Part shown: positions 1-4,885 of the stretch, piece after piece
How the letters are laid out: each line of letters starts with the position of its first letter
Numbering within the stretch: the first letter of the stretch is position 1
Notes under the pieces: model-generated
What the model was told of the DNA's origin: nothing
Database searches by the model: none
Seen by the model: the letters and a program-made list of their open reading frames with translations, nothing else
Origin: Sphingomonas sp. CCH9-E2
GTDB lineage: Bacteria > Pseudomonadota > Alphaproteobacteria > Sphingomonadales > Sphingomonadaceae
Direction of reading: 5' to 3'
Assembly (NCBI RefSeq): GCF_001557215.1
Contig: NZ_LSJM01000125.1
Span: 1 to 8,653, forward strand
DNA: 8,653 nucleotides
Translations under genes and position numbers: made by a program

Positions 1-2
1 AA

Positions 3-476
3 ATTAGTGCCACCCCCGCCGCACCGGTTGCGTCGCCCCCGCCGCCGATCCCGACGCCGACGACTACCGCCAGCGCGCCGACTCAGCCCGTGCTCACGCC
101 CGAAGCCGAGCGGGGCGAAACCGGCGCGCGCGATGTCCTGCTCGACTTCGCCCGCGCGATCGAGCTGCGCCGCTTCGATCAGGCCTGGGCGCTGCTGAGC
201 CCCGCCGACCGCCGCAAATGGAGCCGGTCGGACTTCCGAAGCCTGTTCGCGGACTTGCGCAAGCCGATTGTCGCGGTCCCCACCGGCACGCTGGAGGGCG
301 CGGCGGGATCGTCTTACTACACTGCGCCGGTCACGATCACCGGCACCGACCCCTCGGGCCGTCCGGTGCGGATCGAAGGCGAGGCGGTGTTGCGCCGCGT
401 CAACGATATCGACGGGGCCACAGCTGCGCAGCGTCGCTGGCACTTCCAGTCGCTCAGGCTCGACTGGACCCACTGA
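3..476 (+). CDS. Exported or lipoprotein-like hypothetical protein, C-terminal part (5' end outside window)
   Basis: The reading frame is open to the left edge, so 157 residues and the stop are visible and the start is missing. The first ~30 visible residues are a Pro/Ala/Thr/Ser-rich linker of the kind that follows a lipoprotein or secretion signal. After it comes a compact domain of about 120 residues: an amphipathic helix with the pattern ARDVLLDFARAIELRRFDQAW, then 'LLSPADRRKW', then a probably beta-rich half ending in DWTH. The layout (helix pair, then sheet, in an exported protein) resembles NTF2/SnoaL-like lipoproteins, but I see no diagnostic motif and give no function. A GTG at position 90 could start a shorter product, but no Shine-Dalgarno sequence precedes it and the linker upstream is continuous, so the partial call is preferred. 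The phospholipase gene begins 56 nt downstream on the same strand, so the two may be cotranscribed. Confidence 0.75.
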   Translation: MSATPAAPVASPPPPIPTPTTTASAPTQPVLTPEAERGETGARDVLLDFARAIELRRFDQAWALLSPADRRKWSRSDFRSLFADLRKPIVAVPTGTLEGAAGSSYYTAPVTITGTDPSGRPVRIEGEAVLRRVNDIDGATAAQRRWHFQSLRLDWTH

Positions 477-532
477 CCGCCCGCGCGATTCCGACTCGCA
501 AACGTCATGCAGCGCTGGCATCCCGTGACGCG

Positions 533-1639
533 ATGCGAAGCCTGATCCTCTTTTCTGCTGCCGCGCTGGCCACCCCCGCTGCGGCGCAGCTGCGCGCCGT
601 GCCGACCCAGCCCGAATCGGAAGCCGCCGCGCTGCGCGGGGTCGAGGTGATCCTGATCAATGAAGGCACCAGCGCCGTCCCCGCCGAAGGGCCCCGCACG
701 CTCGAGGTGACGGCTGCCGACGGCACGCGCCTGATCCTCGAGCGCCTGCCCGCGCCGGCTGCCACGATCGCGCCCGGCGGCTTCGCCAAGGCGCGCTACG
801 TGCCGACCGGCTATGCCGCCCGCCCGGCGACCAAGCCGCTGCCCGGCGCGCCGCTCCCCGCCGGGGTCGGTGCGCCCTGGCCCGCCGATGCCCCCGCCGC
901 CGCTCCGCGCAGCGCTGACGCCGGCGAGCGTGAGGCGCCGACCTCGGCTGGCACGCGATCGGGTTTTCTCGACCGCTTCTCCCCGCACGAACCCGTCTAT
1001 GGTGCATTTGGCCTGGGCGACTCGGGTGGCAAGCTGCAGGTCAGCTTCGCGTTCCAGCCGATTGGCGGCGACGGCGCGTTCAGCCATCTGCGCTTCGCCT
1101 ATACCCAGACGATGTTCTGGCGGCTCGACCTGCCCTCCGGCCCGTTCACCCACACCACCTATTCGCCCGAAATCTTTGTCGAGCGCGCGATCGATTCCAG
1201 CGCGACGATCGGGCTCGGCTGGCGACACGATTCCAATGGTGAGGGCGATGCGACCTCGATCGATTCGAACCGCATCTTCCTGCGCGCGACCAAGAGCTTC
1301 GACCTGGGCGACAATTGGCGCGCGGAGGTGACGCCCCAGGCCTGGGTCTATGTCGGTAAACAGGGGGTCGCCCCCGATCTCGACCGCTATTGGGGCAATG
1401 GGTCGCTCGGCCTTGCGCTGGTCAAGCCCGACAGCCTCAAGCTCGCGCTGACCGTGCGCGGCAGCCCCGAGAGCGGGCGCGGCGCGGCGGAGCTGTTCGC
1501 CTCCTACCCCCTTGCGCGGATCCGCGACCGTCTCGGCTTCTATCTCTTCGCTCAAGGCTTTACAGGCTATGGCGAAGCATTGGACGATCATCGCCGTCGC
1601 GACAGCCACGCCCGGATCGGGATCGCCCTGACCCGCTGA
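533..1639 (+). CDS. pldA: Outer-membrane phospholipase A (OMPLA/PldA family) with long N-terminal extension
   Basis: A 368-residue calcium-dependent phospholipase A1/A2 of the outer membrane, a beta-barrel enzyme that hydrolyses phospholipids reaching the outer leaflet. The start ATG at 533 gives a short signal peptide (MRSLILFSAAALATPAAAQ, cut near residue 18). The catalytic signature is clear: His232-x-Ser234-Asn-Gly, then Ser242 and Asn246. The His-to-Asn distance of 14 equals that of the E. coli His142/Ser144/Asn156 triad, and Ser242 sits where E. coli has the calcium-binding Ser152. The barrel starts near residue 150 with 'FSPHEPVYGAF'. Residues 20-150 are additional to the E. coli enzyme (about 290 residues): a small beta-rich segment followed by an Ala/Pro-rich linker (about 95-140). 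No strong Shine-Dalgarno sequence precedes the ATG. The peroxiredoxin gene follows after 20 nt, so the two are probably one operon. The family call is firm; activity is inferred from the conserved triad. Confidence 0.9.
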   Translation: MRSLILFSAAALATPAAAQLRAVPTQPESEAAALRGVEVILINEGTSAVPAEGPRTLEVTAADGTRLILERLPAPAATIAPGGFAKARYVPTGYAARPATKPLPGAPLPAGVGAPWPADAPAAAPRSADAGEREAPTSAGTRSGFLDRFSPHEPVYGAFGLGDSGGKLQVSFAFQPIGGDGAFSHLRFAYTQTMFWRLDLPSGPFTHTTYSPEIFVERAIDSSATIGLGWRHDSNGEGDATSIDSNRIFLRATKSFDLGDNWRAEVTPQAWVYVGKQGVAPDLDRYWGNGSLGLALVKPDSLKLALTVRGSPESGRGAAELFASYPLARIRDRLGFYLFAQGFTGYGEALDDHRRRDSHARIGIALTR

Positions 1640-1659
1640 ACGATATCAAGGAGAGATCC

Positions 1660-2205
1660 ATGCGCCTGAAGCTCGCTCTTGCCGCCCTGATGCTGCCGCT
1701 CACCATGCCGGCCAGCGCCGCGCTTGCCCCGGGGGCCAAGGCGCCCGATTTCACGGCCAAGGGCGCGATCGCCGGGCGCGACTTCACCGTGCATCTGGCC
1801 AAGCAGCTGAAGAAGGGCCCGGTCGTGCTCTATTTCTTCCCCGCCGCGTTCACCCCGGGGTGCAGTGCCGAGGCGGCGGCGTTCGCCGCTGCGGTCGATG
1901 ACTTCAAGAAAGCCGGTGCCGTGGTGATCGGCATGTCGGCCGATCCGGTGGACAAGCTGCGCGATTTTTCTGCCAAGGACTGCGCCGGAAAGTTTGCGGT
2001 CGCCAGCGCCAGCCCCGAAGTCATCCGCGGCTATGACGTCGCGCTGGGGCGGCAGATCGGGGGTCGCGACGCCACCAACCGCACCAGCTATGTCATCGCC
2101 CCGAACGGCAAGATCATCTACGCGCATAGCGACCTCAGCCCGGCGGACCATGTCCGCAACACCCTCGCCGCCGTGCAGAAATGGCGGGCGAGCAAGCGCG
2201 GCTGA
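1660..2205 (+). CDS. Exported PrxQ/BCP-type peroxiredoxin
   Basis: A 181-residue thiol peroxidase that reduces hydrogen peroxide and organic hydroperoxides. Residues 1-20 form a signal peptide ending in ASA, so the enzyme should work in the periplasm, unlike the usual cytoplasmic BCP. The mature part begins with 'LAPGAKAPDF', typical of the AhpC/TSA thioredoxin fold. The peroxidatic site is P61-x3-T65-x2-C68 (FFPAAFTPGC), and Arg141 in 'NRTSYVI' is the likely conserved active-site arginine. The only other cysteine is Cys108, 40 residues on. That spacing fits PrxQ members that resolve through a distant helix-3 cysteine, not the C-x4-C arrangement of E. coli BCP. A good Shine-Dalgarno sequence (AAGGAGAG, 1648-1655) sets the start. 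The 20-nt gap to the phospholipase gene indicates cotranscription, which places lipid hydrolysis and lipid-peroxide defence in one envelope unit (inference). The reductant partner is not in the window. Confidence 0.9.
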   Translation: MRLKLALAALMLPLTMPASAALAPGAKAPDFTAKGAIAGRDFTVHLAKQLKKGPVVLYFFPAAFTPGCSAEAAAFAAAVDDFKKAGAVVIGMSADPVDKLRDFSAKDCAGKFAVASASPEVIRGYDVALGRQIGGRDATNRTSYVIAPNGKIIYAHSDLSPADHVRNTLAAVQKWRASKRG

Positions 2206-2305
2206 TCCGTTCCGGGCCGGTCTCGTTTCACCGGATATTAGCAGTTTGCGGACTAGATCGGGGGCGAACGGATCGGCGCGCAATGGGTGGGCCACGGGAT
2301 CATGC

Positions 2306-2310
2306 GGAGG
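2306..2310 (+). promoter_or_regulatory. Ribosome binding site deciding the diguanylate cyclase start
   Basis: GGAGG lies 8 nt before a GTG at 2319 in the GGDEF frame. The in-frame ATG at 2283 has no comparable purine-rich sequence upstream, so GTG 2319 is the favoured start. Confidence 0.6.
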
Positions 2311-2318
2311 ATGGGCAG

Positions 2319-3344
2319 GTGAGGCTGGCAAGGGCGTCACGTACGGACGAGACGGTTGATCCGGCGCGTCTGCTGTACGAGCGCATCGGCAGGTTCCTGT
2401 TCGACCAGCGGCTCGAACCCAGCCCCGCCAACTTCGCCTTTGCCTGGCATCTGCTGCACGATCCCGACGGACCGCTCGCCAAGGCGGTCGAAAATCTGAC
2501 CGAAGGTGGCGTCCGGCTGACCCAGCGCGACATCGAAGCGCTGGGCTGCGAACCACCGACCAACACCGCCAAGGCGCGCGAGAAGGTCGATGGCCTGGTC
2601 GCCAAGACCCAGATGCAGGTCGAAGGCTTTCAGGACATGGTCCAGGCGATGCGCGCCGAGACGGCCGGCTTTGGCCGTGACCTTGCCGCCAGCGCCGATG
2701 CGATCCGTCGCTCGGGCGACGGGCCGATCGGGGTCGCGCTGGAAGAGGTCTCGCGCATCACCGGGGCGATGCTCGAACGTGTGCATCGTGCCGAATCGCA
2801 GCTGGAAAGCGCGACGCGCGAAGCGAGCGAGCTGCGCAGCGCGCTTGAAGAAGCGCGCGACAATGCCCGGCGCGACACGCTGACCGAATTGCCCAACCGC
2901 CGCGCGTTCGAGGAAGCATTCAGCGCGCAGCAGGCTTCAGGCGCGCGGCTATGCATCGCGGTGTGCGATGTCGATCATTTCAAGTCGGTCAATGACCGGT
3001 TCGGCCATGCCGTGGGCGACCGGGTGTTGCGCACCATCGCCCAGGCGCTGAGCGAAGTCTGTGTCGGCCATCTCGTCGCCCGCCATGGCGGCGAGGAGTT
3101 CGCGATCCTGTTCTCCGGGATCGGCATCGCCAAGGCACGCGACATCATGGAACATGCACGGTCGATGGTCGCGTCGAAACGCTATCGCCTGCGCGAATCC
3201 GATCTGCCGATTGGTGAGATCACCTTCTCGGCAGGCCTCACCCGCGTGCATATCGGCGAATCGCTGAGCGACAGCTTCGCGCGCGCCGATGCGAAGCTCT
3301 ACGAAGCCAAGCACGCAGGCCGTAACCGCATCATCGGTGGCTGA
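2319..3344 (+). CDS. Soluble diguanylate cyclase (GGDEF domain) lacking the inhibitory site
   Basis: A 341-residue cytoplasmic protein predicted to make cyclic di-GMP from two GTP. Residues about 15-75 are helical and contain 'LEPSPANFAFAWHLL', resembling the N-terminal helical module common in alphaproteobacterial GGDEF proteins. No membrane segment or known sensor domain is visible. A coiled-coil signalling helix (about 151-185) leads into the standard D186-TLTELPNRRAF junction. The metal-binding aspartate is D217 in DVDHFKSVND, and the active loop is GGEEF at 257-261, an accepted active variant. At the position of the inhibitory RxxD motif the sequence reads CVGH, so the usual product-inhibition site appears absent. 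There is no EAL domain. The start is GTG with a good ribosome binding site; ATG 2283 would add 12 residues. The 113-nt gap after the peroxiredoxin gene leaves room for its own promoter, which I could not pin down. The gene lies directly upstream of the sigma-54 region. Confidence 0.9.
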   Translation: MRLARASRTDETVDPARLLYERIGRFLFDQRLEPSPANFAFAWHLLHDPDGPLAKAVENLTEGGVRLTQRDIEALGCEPPTNTAKAREKVDGLVAKTQMQVEGFQDMVQAMRAETAGFGRDLAASADAIRRSGDGPIGVALEEVSRITGAMLERVHRAESQLESATREASELRSALEEARDNARRDTLTELPNRRAFEEAFSAQQASGARLCIAVCDVDHFKSVNDRFGHAVGDRVLRTIAQALSEVCVGHLVARHGGEEFAILFSGIGIAKARDIMEHARSMVASKRYRLRESDLPIGEITFSAGLTRVHIGESLSDSFARADAKLYEAKHAGRNRIIGG

Positions 3345-3354
3345 AGGTTGGTAA

Positions 3355-3379
3355 AATTCGCCAACTCGTCCGGCGAATT
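3355..3379. repeat. 25-bp inverted repeat: candidate activator site or terminator of the GGDEF gene
   Basis: A perfect 8-bp inverted repeat, AATTCGCC-N9-GGCGAATT, starts 10 nt after the diguanylate cyclase stop. It is centred at 3367, about 98 bp upstream of the start site predicted for the sigma-54 promoter. That is within the range where bacterial enhancer-binding proteins usually bind. As RNA it would form a hairpin, but no U-run follows on the plus strand, so it would be a weak intrinsic terminator. A regulatory site, a transcript-end hairpin, or both remain possible. Confidence 0.55.
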
Positions 3380-3410
3380 ACACCAATAATCTCAACAATA
3401 AAATTACAAA

Positions 3411-3433
3411 GCTAAGTAAATCAGTCACTTAGC
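3411..3433. repeat. 23-bp palindrome beside the -24 element: candidate operator
   Basis: A perfect 7-bp inverted repeat, GCTAAGT-N9-ACTTAGC, ends 5 nt before the TGGCACG box. It lies at about -54 to -32 relative to the predicted transcription start, close for a classical enhancer site and overlapping the upstream edge of sigma-54 holoenzyme contact. A repressor operator or a promoter-proximal regulator site is the likelier role. Its N9 spacer matches the upstream inverted repeat but the arm sequence is different, suggesting a second protein. The interval 3376-3420 is strongly AT-rich for this genome, which would favour DNA bending. Confidence 0.5.
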
Positions 3434-3438
3434 GAAAC

Positions 3439-3454
3439 TGGCACGGTCCCTGCA
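3439..3454 (+). promoter_or_regulatory. Sigma-54 (RpoN) -24/-12 promoter
   Basis: TGGCACGGTCCCTGCA matches the sigma-54 consensus TGGCACG-N4-TTGCW except for C in place of the first T of the -12 box. The invariant GG (3440-3441) and GC (3452-3453) have the required spacing, and the base before the box is the preferred pyrimidine. The predicted transcription start is near 3465, giving a leader of about 47 nt before the first small gene. A sigma-54 promoter cannot open without an ATP-using activator; no activator gene is in the window. Expression is therefore expected to be near zero until a specific signal arrives. Confidence 0.8.
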
Positions 3455-3511
3455 ATCCTTCTGGCATCCCCGGCGGAATGATCCCCGGGAAGCAAAAGAG
3501 GGAATAACATC

Positions 3512-3622
3512 ATGGCACTCCGTTTCGAAAGCTTCGCTCGTTCCGCCGTCGCTCTGCTCGGCGCCACTGCCTTCACCCTGGTGATGATCGCGAACACCGT
3601 CAGCCTCGGTCCGGTCGCCTGA
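3512..3622 (+). CDS. Small single-helix membrane peptide 1 (36 aa)
   Basis: The 36-residue frame begins MALRFESFARSAVALLG and ends ANTVSLGPVA. A short charged N-terminus (R4, E6, R10) precedes an uncharged hydrophobic helix (about 11-27) and a tail of about nine residues. The positive-inside rule predicts N-in/C-out in the inner membrane. The sequence could alternatively be a signal peptide releasing a very short peptide. It is supported as a gene by a good Shine-Dalgarno sequence (AGAGGGA, 3498-3504) at proper spacing, its place about 47 nt after a sigma-54 promoter start, GC-rich third codon positions, and a related frame directly downstream. I do not recognise a named family, and its function is unknown. 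With the second small gene it probably forms a two-gene operon. Confidence 0.75.
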   Translation: MALRFESFARSAVALLGATAFTLVMIANTVSLGPVA

Positions 3623-3651
3623 TCCACCGCATTCACTCAGGGAGACTTCAC

Positions 3652-3750
3652 ATGGTTCGTCATCTCTTCGTCGCGCTCGTGTCGCTCGGTCTCACCGCCG
3701 CCATGGTCGCCACCACCATCGCACCCCAGTCGGCAGGCTTCATCGCCTGA
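3652..3750 (+). CDS. Small single-helix membrane peptide 2 (32 aa), paralogue of the preceding gene
   Basis: The 32-residue frame begins MVRHLFVALVSLGLTAAM and ends SAGFIA. Like its neighbour it has a positively charged start (R3, H4), a hydrophobic helix (about 5-24) and a short uncharged tail. Aligned from the arginine, both peptides place Met 15 residues later followed by a matching block: MIANTV in the first (25-30) and MVATTI here (18-23), with Thr three residues before the Met in both. This points to a tandem duplication or a two-component pair. The Shine-Dalgarno sequence AGGGAGA (3639-3645) has good spacing. The gap to the first gene is 29 nt, and a GC-rich hairpin follows 3 nt after the stop, so this is probably the last gene of the sigma-54 unit. 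I cannot assign a function; phage-holin-like, membrane-stress or peptide-signal roles are open guesses. Confidence 0.75.
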   Translation: MVRHLFVALVSLGLTAAMVATTIAPQSAGFIA

Positions 3751-3753
3751 CCG

Positions 3754-3771
3754 GCGGGGGTGCGCCCCCGC
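3754..3771. terminator. GC-rich hairpin between convergent genes
   Basis: GCGGGGG-TGCG-CCCCCGC forms a perfect 7-bp GC stem with a tetraloop, placed between the stop of the second small gene (3750) and the stop of the convergent DUF421 gene (3773). Only two T residues follow on the plus strand and none on the minus strand. The hairpin could end or stabilise the small-gene transcript and block convergent read-through, but it is not a canonical U-tailed terminator. Confidence 0.55.
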
Positions 3772-3772
3772 T

Positions 3773-4252
3773 TCACGCGGGTCGCGCATCCTCTGCCTGT
3801 GCGGGCTCGCCGTCCCCGCGCTTGATGAAGCTGATCCGCCCCTCGGGCTCCAGGATCGCCCAGGCAACATCGCGGACATGCGCAATTCCTGCCAGCCGCA
3901 TCTCCGATTCCACCTCACGCCGCGTCAGCCGGTCGCGTTTCAGATTGGCCTCGATCAGCGCCCCGTCGCGGATCAGCACGCGCGGCTCGCCCTCGATCGC
4001 CCGCTCCGCGCGCGGCCAGCGATAGCTGACCCACCCAAGCACGCTCGCCCAAAAGGCAAAGGTCGCGATCGCCAGCGTCGCGCCGGTCAGGCTGAAATCA
4101 TTATGCGTGATCCCCTGCTGGATCAGGTCGCCCAGCACCACCAGCATCACCAGCTCGAACGGCGTCATCTGCCCTAGCTCGCGCTTGCCCATCAGGCGCA
4201 GCAGCCCGAACAGAATGGCGAACATCACACTGGCGCGGATCACGATATCCAT
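3773..4252 (-). CDS. DUF421 / YetF-domain inner-membrane protein
   Basis: A 159-residue protein of the YetF/DUF421 family, widespread in bacteria and without an established biochemical role. The N-terminal half has three hydrophobic helices (about 3-19, 33-48, 57-75) with the family hallmark 'RLMGKRELGQMTPFELV' between the first two. The C-terminal half (about 85-145) is the soluble YetF domain: 'RVLIRDGALIEANLKRDRLTRREVESEMR' in pieces, then 'VAWAILEPEGRISFIK'. The length is normal for the short form of the family. Start ATG 4252-4250 shares one base with the stop of the upstream gene (TGATG), so it is probably translated by re-initiation from that gene. This indicates that the two membrane proteins are made together. 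Confidence 0.88.
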   Translation of the reverse strand: MDIVIRASVMFAILFGLLRLMGKRELGQMTPFELVMLVVLGDLIQQGITHNDFSLTGATLAIATFAFWASVLGWVSYRWPRAERAIEGEPRVLIRDGALIEANLKRDRLTRREVESEMRLAGIAHVRDVAWAILEPEGRISFIKRGDGEPAQAEDARPA

Positions 4253-4809
4253 CAGGGCAGTACCGTGACGTGCAGCGGGATCGCCGCCAGCTGGCGCTCG
4301 CCATTCAGCACCGCGACGCTGCCTTTGGTCCCGGCGAACAGCGGCGGGTTGATCTGGCCATCGATTTTGATGTCGAGGGTGTCGCCGGGCTTCAGCGGGC
4401 CATAGTCGAACCGGAACGCGCCGTCCTTGAACGATTCTTCGCTCGGTGCCGGGACCATCGTGTTGATCGTCATGTCGCGCCACAGCGTCGCATCGACCGC
4501 GATCATCGCCTTATCGATCGGCCCACGCGCGGTGACGCGGATCTGCGTCTCGAAGAACTCGCCATTGCGGATGACGCGCGGGGTGCGGATCTCAAGCCGT
4601 GCCATGTCGCCTGTGGCAATGACCGGCCGTATCTTGCCCCCGCCGAACAGCCCGAGCAATGCGGCCAGCATCAACGCACTCAGCAGGATCAGCGCCAGCC
4701 AGCGCCGCCGCCCGCGCCCGGTTCCGGTCGCCGGATCGGCATGCGATTCGGATATGCCATCCGGAAAGGAGGAGGCGGTGGTGTCGTTCATCCCGACCGT
4801 AACGAACAT
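4252..4809 (-). CDS. Hypothetical single-pass membrane protein with extracytoplasmic beta-rich domain
   Basis: A 185-residue protein that I do not recognise as a named family. A polar N-terminus of about 30 residues ends in a basic cluster (RGRRR, 32-36). One transmembrane helix (37-55) follows, then a domain of about 130 residues with alternating hydrophobic and polar residues, for example 'MARLEIRTPRVI' and 'FFETQIRVTARG', suggesting an Ig-like or beta-sandwich fold outside the cytoplasm. The basic flank before the helix supports N-in/C-out. There are no cysteines and no catalytic motif. An internal ATG at 4791 would give a product six residues shorter; neither start has a strong Shine-Dalgarno sequence. 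It is translationally coupled to the DUF421 gene and divergent from the SDR gene, so the 4810-4885 interval must hold its promoter as well. It could be a partner or extracytoplasmic domain for the DUF421 protein (inference). Confidence 0.75.
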   Translation of the reverse strand: MFVTVGMNDTTASSFPDGISESHADPATGTGRGRRRWLALILLSALMLAALLGLFGGGKIRPVIATGDMARLEIRTPRVIRNGEFFETQIRVTARGPIDKAMIAVDATLWRDMTINTMVPAPSEESFKDGAFRFDYGPLKPGDTLDIKIDGQINPPLFAGTKGSVAVLNGERQLAAIPLHVTVLP

Positions 4810-4827
4810 CGCCTCACCCGGTTGCGC

Positions 4828-4852
4828 GGAACCGCTGGCTCCACCCCCGGTT
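4828..4852 (+). promoter_or_regulatory. Candidate EcfG-type general-stress promoter for the SDR operon
   Basis: GGAAC (4828-4832) and GTT (4850-4852) are separated by 17 nt. This is the -35/-10 layout of promoters read by EcfG, the general stress sigma factor of alphaproteobacteria including sphingomonads. The base before GTT is G where the strict consensus has C. Transcription would start near 4859, leaving about 15-27 nt before the alternative SDR start codons. The downstream gene belongs to an SDR family often found in stress regulons, which supports the call. Confidence 0.6.
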
Positions 4853-4885
4853 GATACGCCGGGCGGGGGTCAGATGGAGCGCAGC

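Noticed and set aside
317..1609. Long open frame on the minus strand (about 430 codons) across the phospholipase gene
   Set aside because: It is a shadow of high-GC coding DNA: the plus strand has the signal peptide and full catalytic triad, while the antisense product is Arg/Gly/Ala-rich with no recognisable domain.
1588..2556. Minus-strand open frame across the peroxiredoxin and cyclase genes
   Set aside because: It covers parts of two well-supported plus-strand genes and shows no domain or ribosome binding site of its own.
3376..3420. Possible IHF site in the AT-rich stretch before the sigma-54 promoter
   Set aside because: IHF would fit the context, but no segment matches WATCAANNNNTTR well enough on either strand to call it.
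3421..3918. Minus-strand frames of 71 and 93 codons over the small-gene region
   Set aside because: They lack Shine-Dalgarno sequences and recognisable motifs, and they would run across the sigma-54 promoter and hairpin. The plus-strand small frames have both promoter and ribosome binding sites.
4820..4833. Imperfect palindrome GGTT-GCGCGG-AACC in the divergent intergenic region
   Set aside because: The arms are only 4 bp and overlap the GGAAC promoter element, which explains half of the signal.
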